From the NCBI GenBank assembly GCA_964370095.1, contig CAYJHJ010000034.1:1-19723 (forward strand): a stretch of DNA of 19,723 nucleotides, in the 5' to 3' direction. The translations under genes and the position numbers were made by a program. Source of the DNA: CAYJAZ01 sp964370095 (GTDB taxonomy: Bacteria > Desulfobacterota > Desulfovibrionia > Desulfovibrionales > Desulfovibrionaceae). This document shows positions 7,630 to 15,933 of the stretch, piece after piece (position 1 is the stretch's first letter; each line of letters begins with the position of its first letter). The notes beneath the pieces were generated by a model. The model was not told the DNA's origin, ran no database searches, and worked only from the letters and a program-made list of their open reading frames with translations.

Positions 7630-9651
7630 ATGAGCACAAGCGAAAAAAGCAAAGAAAGTAATGAACTTGGGCAAAATCTTGATGAGAAATTTGAAATTGA
7701 AGAAAAAACTTCATTTGATGAAGAAATTGAATTAGTTTCTGAAAATGAAAATAATATAAATAAAAATGCTGAAAATCTTGAAGCCGAAGAAATTATAATC
7801 GAAGAAAATGAAGAAGTTGATTCTATTGAAACTGCTATAGAAGAAGTGGAAGCTGAAACTAAGCAAGAAATTATTCCAGCAAATAAGAAAATTGGAAAGC
7901 CTAAAATTATAAAAGAAATTCTGCCAAATACTGCCGAATCATACTCTTTTAGCTCTTATTTTTTCTCTTTTTTTATTGCGATTGCTTTATCAGTCTTTTT
8001 TTCCTTGCCATATTTTGTAAGCCTTTTTGAAGAAACAAGCTTTTTGTATCTTTTTGAAATGCAATTTATGGAAGCATTAAACTATATGAACCCTGATGGC
8101 GAATATGCAAGTGAAATGAAAGTACAATTTGCTTTTTCAAAACTTTACTTGCTTTCTTTTATTCCGGGTTTGTCTTACCTTGTGCCTATTTTAGATAAAG
8201 GGCAATATCTTCTAATGTATCCTTTGCCATTTTCCTTTATGGCACTTGTGGATTATCTGCCATACACTTCATATTCTATGCTTTTGCCAGTAGGAACAGC
8301 AATCTCACAAATTTTATTTGTATGCACAATTTTCTTATGTGGCATAACAATGCGTCTTTCAAGTAGAGCAAGCCTTGGAGCAGTGTGTATTTCTTTGATT
8401 TCGTTGTATTTGTATGCACTTTTTACTTACAAAAGTCTGCTTTTTATAGATTTGCTTTTTGCTTCATTCTGTAATCTTTCTTTATTGTTTTTTTATAAGG
8501 CATGGATAAAAAGAAGTTCATTTTTCTTTCTTCTTTTTGCTTTTTTCTTTATGGCTTTGGCTTTTTTGACGAAAGGAAGTTTGGCAATTTTATTGCCTTT
8601 ATGCGTAAGCATTACTTTTTTAATACTGCACGGAAACTTTAGAAGAATAAACGATAAAGATGGTATAGCGGGGCTTTTTCTCTTTTTATTTATACTTCTG
8701 ATTTGGTTTGCAGTTATTTATGGAAGCGGAAAAACAAAATACTTTATTGAACTTTTTGCTTTGGGTGATTTTAGTTCTGTAAAATTTGAATTTTCAGAAA
8801 TTTTTGCTAAAATTAAAAATATTTTTTCTTTGCATAGTATTCATCTGTATCTTTCAATTTTTTGTATTATTTTTCTTTTCTTTTTGCCTATTCCTATTTT
8901 CTCTGAGTGGAAAGGCTATTTTAAGAATCTGATTATAAAATTTAAATTGGGAAGGGCTTCAAATCTTTCGTTTATAGAAAATAATGCGATTGAAAAAACA
9001 AATGATCCACAAATTATTCAAGACTCAAAAGAAAGATTTGCCGAATATGTGCAGGCAAGTGCAATGATGTTTTATTACTGTGTTTTGATAGTGGGTTTAT
9101 GCCTGTTTATTATCAAGGATAGTTCAGACTTTACACCAATTATTATCCTTATGCCTTCAGTTTCTTTATTGCTTTCAAAAAGCTTTATGAAATTTAAGCC
9201 CAAAACAGTGAAGGCTTATACAATTTATTGGGCAGTATTACTTTTATTGGCAGGTTTTTTACTGCTTCCTTCAATGGCAATGGCTTATATAAGGCAGTAT
9301 TTTCCTACAATAGTTGAATCTGTGCCGGAATTGATAATTGCCCTCTATACTATAGCCCCAACATTAAGTTTTGTTGGAATTGGCTTTATTATCTTTGCCC
9401 TTGTACTATTTTTTATGCAAAAGAATTATCCTCAAAGGGTTTTGCATGTTTTTACAACGCTTTCTTGTGCAATGGCTTTTCTTGCTTATTTTACGGTAAT
9501 ACCATCTGTTAGTGTATATATGGCAGACAATGAACTGCCTATGCCAAAACAAAATGATAGTGAAATAATAACTCCGTATCAAGATCTTCTTGATACACCT
9601 ATTCCCTATGAACCCTATATTGACGAAAACGCCAGCGATTTGTCGCTTTAA
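7630..9651 (+). CDS. Large integral membrane protein, GT39/ArnT-like putative glycosyltransferase with acidic N-terminal tail
   Basis: A 673-residue protein starting at ATG 7630, with AGGAGAG at 7621-7627. The frame is open further upstream to 7474, but that part overlaps hldE1 and has no ribosome site. Residues 1-80 contain 26 Glu and 3 Asp and no hydrophobic segment, so this is probably a disordered cytoplasmic tail. About ten or more membrane segments follow from residue 108. The pattern recalls GT-C enzymes of the PMT/ArnT (GT39) type: an acidic first loop after the first membrane helix (EETSFLYLFEMQFMEAL), a later FIDLLFASFCNLSLLFF helix with an Asp, and the family-typical LTKGSLAILLPL at about 313-324. 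Such enzymes move sugars from polyprenyl-phosphate carriers onto lipid A or proteins. The first-loop DE motif is degenerate, so activity is uncertain. Its position between a heptose kinase and plsY fits an envelope role. Confidence 0.6.
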   Translation: MSTSEKSKESNELGQNLDEKFEIEEKTSFDEEIELVSENENNINKNAENLEAEEIIIEENEEVDSIETAIEEVEAETKQEIIPANKKIGKPKIIKEILPNTAESYSFSSYFFSFFIAIALSVFFSLPYFVSLFEETSFLYLFEMQFMEALNYMNPDGEYASEMKVQFAFSKLYLLSFIPGLSYLVPILDKGQYLLMYPLPFSFMALVDYLPYTSYSMLLPVGTAISQILFVCTIFLCGITMRLSSRASLGAVCISLISLYLYALFTYKSLLFIDLLFASFCNLSLLFFYKAWIKRSSFFFLLFAFFFMALAFLTKGSLAILLPLCVSITFLILHGNFRRINDKDGIAGLFLFLFILLIWFAVIYGSGKTKYFIELFALGDFSSVKFEFSEIFAKIKNIFSLHSIHLYLSIFCIIFLFFLPIPIFSEWKGYFKNLIIKFKLGRASNLSFIENNAIEKTNDPQIIQDSKERFAEYVQASAMMFYYCVLIVGLCLFIIKDSSDFTPIIILMPSVSLLLSKSFMKFKPKTVKAYTIYWAVLLLLAGFLLLPSMAMAYIRQYFPTIVESVPELIIALYTIAPTLSFVGIGFIIFALVLFFMQKNYPQRVLHVFTTLSCAMAFLAYFTVIPSVSVYMADNELPMPKQNDSEIITPYQDLLDTPIPYEPYIDENASDLSL

Positions 9652-9665
9652 GAAAGGAAAAATCT

Positions 9666-10283
9666 ATGTCAGAAAATGTTCTTATGCTTATAATGCTTGC
9701 AGTGTCCTATTTTTTAGGCTCAATTCCATCAGGAGTTGTTATTGCAAAATGGGCAAAAGGGATTGACCCAAGAACAGCAGGATCAAACAATCCCGGTACA
9801 ACAAATGTAGCAAGACTTTGTGGATTTAAATATGGCGTTCTTACTTTGGTGTGCGATATTTTAAAGGGCTTTTTACCTGTGTTTGTATCAACTTATCTTT
9901 TTGATAATACATACTTTCTCTCCTTGATCGCACTTATGGCAATTTTTGGGCACCTTAAATCCTTTTTTCTTAATTTTGATGGAGGTAAAGGGGTTGCAAC
10001 TTTGGTTGGGGTTTTACTTCCTTTGATTTTTCTTCCTCTTTTATGTGCCGTGCTTTTATGTGTTTTTGTAATATGGCGTTCTGAATATGTTTCTTTAGGG
10101 GCTTTAACCATGGCAAGCACTCTTCCTATCTTTTGTTTGCTTTTGGGTGAGTTTGCTTATATTCCGCTTGCACTAGCAATTTTTCTTATTATTTTTTGGA
10201 CGCATAGGCAAAACATAATGCGCTTGGCCAAGAATGAAGAAAGTGTGTGGCGTAAAAAGAAGTTTGATGAAAACAAAGCCTAA
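9666..10283 (+). CDS. plsY: PlsY, acyl-phosphate:glycerol-3-phosphate acyltransferase
   Basis: Inner-membrane enzyme that transfers an acyl chain from acyl-phosphate to glycerol 3-phosphate, the first committed step of phospholipid synthesis; it needs PlsX, not seen here. The 205-residue protein has about five membrane segments and the family motifs: LGSIPSG at 17-23, GSNNPGTTNVAR at 39-50, and the second motif from GHLKSF at 95 to GGKGVAT at about 106-112. An AAAGGA ribosome site lies about 8 nt before ATG 9666, and the gene follows the GT39-like gene by 14 bp, so they are likely co-transcribed. The C-terminus is a charged, lysine-rich tail on the cytoplasmic side. Confidence 0.95.
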   Translation: MSENVLMLIMLAVSYFLGSIPSGVVIAKWAKGIDPRTAGSNNPGTTNVARLCGFKYGVLTLVCDILKGFLPVFVSTYLFDNTYFLSLIALMAIFGHLKSFFLNFDGGKGVATLVGVLLPLIFLPLLCAVLLCVFVIWRSEYVSLGALTMASTLPIFCLLLGEFAYIPLALAIFLIIFWTHRQNIMRLAKNEESVWRKKKFDENKA

Positions 10284-10310
10284 GATCATAAAAATAATAA
10301 AGGAAAATAT

Positions 10311-11642
10311 ATGCCGACAATATTAATAGTAGATGACGATCATGCCCATCGCTTTATGCTTCAAACTTTAATTTCAGGTTGGGGCTATCAAACCAAAGAA
10401 GCTGATGACGGTAAAGTTGCCATTGAAATGGTGAAAAAAGAAAGTTTCGATCTTGTGCTTAGTGATGTTAGAATGGCTGAAGTTGACGGGATTACAGCTT
10501 TGAGAGAGATTAAGGCCTTTAATCCTGCAATTCCGGTTATTATTATGACGGCTTGGTCAACAGTAGATAAAGCAATGCAGGCATTGCAAGAAGGTGCATC
10601 TGAATATCTAACGAAACCTTTAGATTTTGATGTGCTTCGTTTTGCTTTAGAAAAATTGATATCTTCACACAAAGAAATAGATAAAGAACATAATGAGAGT
10701 GAAATTGTGCTTGGTAAAAGTACTGCTATGCAGGAGCTTTCACAAATGATCTCACTTGTTGCCCCAACAGAGGCTACTATTCTTATCACCGGGGAATCGG
10801 GCACGGGTAAAGAAGTTGTTGCACGCACAATCCAAAACCACAGCACAAGAAAAAATAATCCTTTTATTACAGTAAATTGTGCGGCTTTGCCTGAAAATCT
10901 TTTAGAATCTGAACTTTTTGGGCATGAAAAAGGTGCTTTTACAGGTGCAGATAAAGCAAGGGATGGAAAATTTCTTCAAGCACACACAGGCACTTTATTT
11001 CTAGATGAAATCGGCGAAATGCCTTTAAGTCTTCAAGCAAAACTTCTTAGATTTTTGCAAGAAGGTGAAGTGCAAAGGCTTGGTTCAGATAAAATAATTC
11101 ATACTGATGTTCGTGTGATTGCTGCAACAAACAGGGATTTAGCAAAAGAGGTGCAAGAAAATAAATTTCGTGAAGATTTATATTATAGGCTGAATGTCAT
11201 TTCTTTACATATTCCTCCTTTAAAAGAAAGAAGAGATGACATACCTTACCTTGCTGAAATGTTTCTTAAAAAGTTTTCAAAGTCAAACAGAAAGCAAATT
11301 CATGGCTTCACGGCACAAGCTATGCACGTTTTATTAAAATATTCATGGAAAGGAAATATACGTGAGTTAGAAAATGCTATTGAAAGAGCAGTAATCCTCA
11401 ATCTTGGTGAAATGCTGCAAGTCAAAGCTCTTCCACTTGCTTTGCAACAATTTTTGGAAGAAGAAAATCTGCAAGTTAAAGAAAAGCAAGCACTTTCACT
11501 TGACGACATGGAAAAAGAATTGATTATAAAAACCTTGCAAGAAACCAATGATAATAAAAGTGAAACTGCAAGAAGGCTTGGCATTACAAGGGCAACTCTG
11601 CATAATAAGTTGAAAAAATATTTGGGTGAAGATGAGGCTTAG
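10311..11642 (+). CDS. Sigma-54-dependent response regulator, NtrC/ZraR type
   Basis: Three-domain transcriptional activator of 443 residues. The receiver domain (1-about 118) has the acidic pocket D8-D10, the phospho-acceptor D52 (LVLSDVRM), T80 and K102. The AAA+ domain (about 133-370) has Walker A GESGTGKE at 161-168, the sigma-54 contact loop GAFTGA at 208-213, Walker B LFLDE at 229-233 and the PPLKERRDDI segment. A C-terminal Fis-type helix-turn-helix (about 400-443; SETARRLGITRATLHNKLKKY) ends the protein. With all key residues present it should be phosphorylated and activate sigma-54 promoters through ATP hydrolysis. No histidine kinase lies next to it in the window, so its partner and target genes are unknown. 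AAAGGAAAA precedes ATG 10311, 27 bp after plsY, so it may be the last gene of that transcript. Confidence 0.93.
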   Translation: MPTILIVDDDHAHRFMLQTLISGWGYQTKEADDGKVAIEMVKKESFDLVLSDVRMAEVDGITALREIKAFNPAIPVIIMTAWSTVDKAMQALQEGASEYLTKPLDFDVLRFALEKLISSHKEIDKEHNESEIVLGKSTAMQELSQMISLVAPTEATILITGESGTGKEVVARTIQNHSTRKNNPFITVNCAALPENLLESELFGHEKGAFTGADKARDGKFLQAHTGTLFLDEIGEMPLSLQAKLLRFLQEGEVQRLGSDKIIHTDVRVIAATNRDLAKEVQENKFREDLYYRLNVISLHIPPLKERRDDIPYLAEMFLKKFSKSNRKQIHGFTAQAMHVLLKYSWKGNIRELENAIERAVILNLGEMLQVKALPLALQQFLEEENLQVKEKQALSLDDMEKELIIKTLQETNDNKSETARRLGITRATLHNKLKKYLGEDEA

Positions 11643-11679
11643 AATGTATTGCTAATATATTTCTATTTTTTAAAAGAAT

Positions 11680-11718
11680 AAGGCTGAGAAATTTTTATTT
11701 TACTCAGCCTTTTATTTT
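11680..11718 (+). terminator. Rho-independent terminator after the sigma-54 regulator
   Basis: Stem arms AGGCTGAG (11681-11688) and CTCAGCCT (11703-11710), plus an A-T pair (11680/11711), enclose an A+T-rich loop and are followed by TTTATTTTT on the plus strand. It lies 37 bp after the regulator stop and just before the convergent alaS stop at 11731. On the minus strand the stem is followed by a less regular U-run (TATTCTTTTA), so it may serve alaS weakly as well. Confidence 0.8.
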
Positions 11719-11730
11719 TGGGAATAAAGC

Positions 11731-14421
11731 TTATAAAGCTTTAATGAGTTCCTTTAATTCGTTAAATGCAGCTTGAACTCCATCAACTTTCGTGCCACCT
11801 GCCTGTGCTTGATCGGGGCGGCCGCCACCTGAACCTTCAATATGCACAGCAATTTTTTTAATAATATCAGGTGCGTTTACTTTTGAATGTAAATCTTTTG
11901 AAACATAAACAATCATTTGTGCTTTTCCTTCAACAATACTTGTAAGGCAGGCAATGCCGGAAGGAAGTTTTGATTTAACATCATCCATCATTTCACGAAG
12001 AAGTTTGACCGGAATTTCATTTAGAACATTGCTGACAAGTTTAATACCATTGATTTCTTCAATGCTTTCAGATGTTCCGTTTTGCGAACTTTGGCTTCCT
12101 CCACTTTGAGCAGATGCAATTTTTGCTTTTTCCAAATCTTTTTTGAGATTTTTAATATCTGCTTGTAAAGCTTGAATACGCGGCACAACTTCACTTGATT
12201 TCACTTTTAGTGCTTGGGCAATATGAGCAAGCTCTTGCCTTTCTTGTTGCACGTGGATGAGTGCATTAAATCCTGTAAGTGCTTCAATTCTGCGTATACC
12301 TGCTGCAATGCCTGATTCTGAAAGAAGAACAAATGAACCTATTTGCCCGCTTGCTTTTAAATGTGTGCCGCCACAAAGCTCAACACTGTCTTTATCACCA
12401 ATATTTACAACACGAACGATATCGCCGTATTTTTCACCAAACAAGCCTATAGCACCGTATTCATTAGCTTCTTTTGGGCTCATTTCATGTGTTTCAATTG
12501 TGCCGTTTGCTAAGATGATACGGTTTACTTCATTCTCAACAGCTTTCAATTCCTCTTGTGTCATACCTGTGATATGTGTGAAGTCAAAACGCAATCTTTC
12601 TGCTGTAACTAAAGAACCTTTTTGTTGAACGTGTGTTCCTAAAACTGTGCGAAGTGCTGAATGTAAAATATGTGTTGCAGTGTGATTTCTTGCTGTAGCA
12701 ATGCGAACACTTTCGGTTACCTGCATATCAACTTCTTGATCAGCATAAATTGTGCCTGCTTCAACTTTAATAATGTGTGCAAAGCAGTCAGGCAAAGGTT
12801 TTTGCGTGTCAAGCACAAAAGCTTTGCCTTGCGGGGCAGAAATTATGCCTTGATCGCCAATTTGCCCGCCTGATTCACCATAAAACGGCGTTTGATTTGT
12901 AAGAATATAACCTTGCTCATTCTCTTCAAGCTTGTCTACGCTTATTCCATCGCTGTCAAGTAAAGCAACAATTCTTGCTTTTGCTTCAAGGCAATCATAA
13001 CCAATAAAGGAAGTGATAAGCCCATCATCAATAAATTTCTTGAAAATATCGCCAGCATTTGCCCCGTCAGAACCAAGCAAGCCTTTTCCTTTTTGCGCAT
13101 TGCGTGAACGATTTTTTTGCTCAAGCATACAGGCTTCATAAGAAGCAGTATCTATAAAAAAGCCGCGTTTTCTTGAAATATCATCAACAATATCAAGGGG
13201 GAAACCATAAGTGTCATAAAGCGTGAAAGCAATTTGCCCGCTTATGGTATCTTTATTATCTTTTGAAAGCTTTTCAAATTCCTCGTCAAGCATCACAAGG
13301 CCTTGGTTCAAGGTTTTTGCAAAGCGTTCTTCTTCTTCTTTCACAACACGAGAAATGAAATCCTTTGAATTGAGAAGTTCAGGATAAACATCTCCCATAA
13401 CATCGCATACTTTTGTTGTAACTTTATATAAAAATGCTTCTTCAACATTAATAAGAGTTGCAAAGCGTAAAGCACGGCGCAAAAGTCTTCTCAAAACGTA
13501 TGAGCGGCCTTCATTGCCTGGCAAAACACCATCTGCAATCAAAAAGGCGGCTGAGCGTGAATGGTCTGCAATAACGCGAAGAGCTGTGTCAATATCATTA
13601 GTATCAGGGTCGCTGAAAGAATAAGTTACACTTGCTAATTGTGCTGAATATTGAATGATTTCTTGAAAAAGATCACAGTCAAAGTTTGAGCGTTTGCCTT
13701 GAGAAACAGCTGCCATACGCTCTAAGCCCATGCCTGTATCAATAGAAGGCTTTGGAAGATTTTCACGGCCATTTTCTGTTTGGTTGAATTGCATGAATAC
13801 AAGATTCCAAATTTCTAAAAACCTGTCGCAATCGCAAGACCCTATGCCACAATCAGGGCCACACTTCATGTCTTCGCCTTGATCGACAAAGATTTCAGAA
13901 CAAGGCCCACAAGGCCCTGTTTCGCCCATGCTCCAAAAGTTATCTTTTGCACCTATGCGGAAAATTCTTTCTTTTTGAACTTTAGCCACTTCTTCCCAAA
14001 GTTTTGCAGCTTCATCATCTTCTTCAAAAACAGTTACATAGAGTTTTTCTTTGGGTAATTCCAAAACATCTGTTATAAATTCCCATGCAAATTTTATTGC
14101 ATCTTGTTTAAAGTAGTCGCCAAAAGAAAAATTACCGAGCATTTCAAAAAAAGTGTGGTGCCTTGCTGTTCTGCCCACATTTTCAAGATCATTGTGCTTT
14201 CCGCTTACACGCAAGCATTTTTGTGAAGTGGTGGCTCTTTTATATGAGCGTGTTTCTTCACCTTGAAAAAGTTTTTTGAATGGCACCATTCCGGCATTTG
14301 TAAAGAGCAAGGTTGCATCATCACGAGGAATAAGAGGGGCAGAGTCAACAATAGTGTGCCCTTGTTTGTTAAAATATTCCAAAAATAAGGAACGGATTTC
14401 TTTTGCTGAATAACTTTTCAT
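11731..14421 (-). CDS. alaS: Alanyl-tRNA synthetase
   Basis: Charges tRNA-Ala and edits mischarged Ser/Gly. From ATG 14421 it has 896 residues, slightly above the usual 870-880. An N-terminal class II catalytic domain comes first (RDDATLLFTNAGMVPFK; HHTFFEMLGNFSFGDYF; SMGETGPCGPCSEIF), then the tRNA-recognition helical domain. The editing domain has the zinc-site motifs HTATHILH and CGGTH. A coiled coil (about 725-765), a short Ser/Gln/Gly-rich linker (AQSGGSQSSQNGTSES) and the C-Ala domain ending in GSGGGRPDQAQAGG complete it. I prefer ATG 14421 (MKSYSAKEIR) with GAG about 9 nt upstream over a TTG at 14433 that would add four residues. A promoter lies 45 bp upstream, and the gene appears monocistronic between two terminators. 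Confidence 0.95.
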   Translation of the reverse strand: MKSYSAKEIRSLFLEYFNKQGHTIVDSAPLIPRDDATLLFTNAGMVPFKKLFQGEETRSYKRATTSQKCLRVSGKHNDLENVGRTARHHTFFEMLGNFSFGDYFKQDAIKFAWEFITDVLELPKEKLYVTVFEEDDEAAKLWEEVAKVQKERIFRIGAKDNFWSMGETGPCGPCSEIFVDQGEDMKCGPDCGIGSCDCDRFLEIWNLVFMQFNQTENGRENLPKPSIDTGMGLERMAAVSQGKRSNFDCDLFQEIIQYSAQLASVTYSFSDPDTNDIDTALRVIADHSRSAAFLIADGVLPGNEGRSYVLRRLLRRALRFATLINVEEAFLYKVTTKVCDVMGDVYPELLNSKDFISRVVKEEEERFAKTLNQGLVMLDEEFEKLSKDNKDTISGQIAFTLYDTYGFPLDIVDDISRKRGFFIDTASYEACMLEQKNRSRNAQKGKGLLGSDGANAGDIFKKFIDDGLITSFIGYDCLEAKARIVALLDSDGISVDKLEENEQGYILTNQTPFYGESGGQIGDQGIISAPQGKAFVLDTQKPLPDCFAHIIKVEAGTIYADQEVDMQVTESVRIATARNHTATHILHSALRTVLGTHVQQKGSLVTAERLRFDFTHITGMTQEELKAVENEVNRIILANGTIETHEMSPKEANEYGAIGLFGEKYGDIVRVVNIGDKDSVELCGGTHLKASGQIGSFVLLSESGIAAGIRRIEALTGFNALIHVQQERQELAHIAQALKVKSSEVVPRIQALQADIKNLKKDLEKAKIASAQSGGSQSSQNGTSESIEEINGIKLVSNVLNEIPVKLLREMMDDVKSKLPSGIACLTSIVEGKAQMIVYVSKDLHSKVNAPDIIKKIAVHIEGSGGGRPDQAQAGGTKVDGVQAAFNELKELIKAL

Positions 14422-14465
14422 AATTTTTCTCAAACTTTTATTAATTTAGTTATAAAATTTGTGCG

Positions 14466-14494
14466 ATAATAAGGGAAAAGAGATGTATGGTCAA
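14466..14494 (-). promoter_or_regulatory. Sigma-70-type promoter for alaS
   Basis: On the minus strand TTGACC (14494-14489) and TATTAT (14471-14466) are separated by exactly 17 bp. Each hexamer matches the consensus at five of six positions. The -10 ends 44 bp before the alaS ATG, giving a leader of about 35-40 nt. It is the best promoter-like element I find in the window. Confidence 0.65.
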
Positions 14495-14553
14495 CTTAAA
14501 TTACAAGGCCTAAAATAAAAATTCAGATACAATGAGGCTATAAAGAAAATAAA

Positions 14554-14595
14554 AAAACCTATACTCCTCCAGTTTTTTAGAAGAATATAGGTTTT
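14554..14595 (-). terminator. Rho-independent terminator after proC
   Basis: A perfect 10-bp stem, AAAACCTATA (14554-14563) with TATAGGTTTT (14586-14595), is followed in the minus direction by TTTATTTT. In the minus-strand transcript the inner bases UUCUUC and GAGGAG can extend the stem by six pairs, including two G-U wobbles, leaving a loop of about 10 nt. It lies 18 bp past the proC stop and ends the proA-gmhB-proC unit. The stem is also symmetrical enough on the plus strand, but there is no plus-strand gene upstream for it to serve. Confidence 0.8.
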
Positions 14596-14613
14596 AAATT
14601 CTATAAAATTATC

Positions 14614-15381
14614 TTAGTTTTCGTATTTTGCAGCTTTAAGAATTGCATTGACTATATGAGATTTAGCGGCATTTTTTTCCAAATAGTTAACGCCTTTTAT
14701 TGTAATTCCTTTTGGTGAGCACACTTGCTGTTTTAAATCATAGAAAGATAAAGGAGTTCTTGCAGCCAAAGAAATTGTGCCTGCAAAGGTTTGAACAGTA
14801 ACTTTTCTTGCATCTTTATGGCTAAAGCCCATGGTAACAGCGGCTTCATAGAAAGCTTCCATAATGTGGAAAATAAAGCCGGGCCCACTTCCTACTAATC
14901 CTGAAAAAGCATCGATTTTATCTTCGGGTAAGATATAAATTTCACCAACAAGGTCAAAAAGTTCTGCAATCTCTTTTTTTGCTTCTTCGGGAAGCTTGGG
15001 GTCATCAAAGCAAAGTGCAAACACGCCTTTGCCAACAGCTGCGGGTAAGTTTGGCATGGTGCGAACCACAGGGCATTTTCCGCGTGAATCTTTTTTCATG
15101 CTGTGTATTTCAACTCCGGCAGCAATTGAAAGTAAAATTTTATCTGAAGAAAGGTAATCTACCATGCCTTCAATGATTCCTGAAATGCGATGTGGCTTTG
15201 CTGCAAGTATGATTAAATCTGATTTTTTTACAAGCTCTTCAATTTCTGTATAATATTTTTCAGGAACAATTTCTTTGTGTGGGTTATAAGCATAAATTGT
15301 TTTGCCATGACTTGCAAGCCCTGTTGCAATGGCACTGCCCATTTTTCCATAACCAACTATTCCGATATTTTGTATAGCCAT
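14614..15381 (-). CDS. proC: ProC, pyrroline-5-carboxylate reductase
   Basis: Last enzyme of proline synthesis: reduces 1-pyrroline-5-carboxylate to L-proline with NAD(P)H in the cytosol. The N-terminal Rossmann motif GIVGYGKMGSA (residues 7-17), the LAAKPHRI segment, the TMPNLPAAVG stretch and the C-terminal dimerisation domain (GLVGSGPGFIFHIMEAF; QQVCSPKGITIKG) are all present. At 255 residues it is slightly shorter than the usual 265-275. GGAGAT precedes ATG 15381. It follows gmhB by 26 bp and is the last gene before a terminator. The window thus encodes ProA and ProC but not ProB. Confidence 0.93.
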   Translation of the reverse strand: MAIQNIGIVGYGKMGSAIATGLASHGKTIYAYNPHKEIVPEKYYTEIEELVKKSDLIILAAKPHRISGIIEGMVDYLSSDKILLSIAAGVEIHSMKKDSRGKCPVVRTMPNLPAAVGKGVFALCFDDPKLPEEAKKEIAELFDLVGEIYILPEDKIDAFSGLVGSGPGFIFHIMEAFYEAAVTMGFSHKDARKVTVQTFAGTISLAARTPLSFYDLKQQVCSPKGITIKGVNYLEKNAAKSHIVNAILKAAKYEN

Positions 15382-15407
15382 TTCAATCTCCTAAAAAAAT
15401 TTTAAAA

Positions 15408-15932
15408 TTATTTATTGTCTTCATCTCTTTGTTTAAAAATTTTTTTTATAAATTCAAATAAATTTTGTTCTTTGAATAAATATCCTTTCATTCCGGCATT
15501 TTCACCTGCTTGAACATCACGTATATGATCGCCAATAATAAAAGAGTTTTCTAAATCTATATTGTGTTTTTCAGCCAAAGCCAAAATCATTCCCGGAAGT
15601 GGCTTTCTGCAATCACAATTTTTTCTATATTCTTCAATAATTCCTTCAGGGTGATGAGGGCAGAAGGAGAAATCATCAATAACAATTCCTTCTTGAGCCA
15701 GTTCATTTTCTATATGTTTGTGCAAAATGCGCACGTCTTCTTCTTTATATAAGCCCCTTGCAACTCCTGATTGATTGGTTACAATATAAATATTATAATT
15801 CTTTTCTTTGCAAAGTGCAATGGCTTTTTTTGCTCCATCTACCCAAAAAAAATCTTGAAATTTATGTATATAGCCTAAGTCGTGATTAAGAACGCCATCC
15901 CTATCAAAAAAAACTGCTTTTTGTTTATTCAT
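15408..15932 (-). CDS. gmhB: GmhB, D-glycero-beta-D-manno-heptose 1,7-bisphosphate 7-phosphatase
   Basis: HAD-superfamily phosphatase that removes the 7-phosphate from heptose 1,7-bisphosphate, the product of the kinase encoded at 6569-7573, in LPS-core ADP-heptose synthesis. Seen in its 174 residues: the nucleophile/acid motif FFDRDGVLN with D10 and D12; TNQSG at 52-56; the GmhB zinc site CPHHPEG...NCDCRKP (C91, H93, C106, C108); and IIGD ending at D135. The length is usual. The related histidinol-phosphatase domain (HisB-N) is an alternative, but no his gene is nearby. ATG 15932 comes one base after the proA stop (TAATATG), so translation is probably coupled; only a weak AGAAG ribosome site is visible. 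It lies between two proline genes with no obvious shared pathway. Confidence 0.9.
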   Translation of the reverse strand: MNKQKAVFFDRDGVLNHDLGYIHKFQDFFWVDGAKKAIALCKEKNYNIYIVTNQSGVARGLYKEEDVRILHKHIENELAQEGIVIDDFSFCPHHPEGIIEEYRKNCDCRKPLPGMILALAEKHNIDLENSFIIGDHIRDVQAGENAGMKGYLFKEQNLFEFIKKIFKQRDEDNK

Positions 15933-15933
15933 A

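Noticed and set aside
10388..10846. 152-codon minus-strand frame inside the sigma-54 regulator
   Set aside because: It lies opposite the conserved receiver and Walker A coding sequence, has low-complexity Ser/Ile content and no ribosome site.
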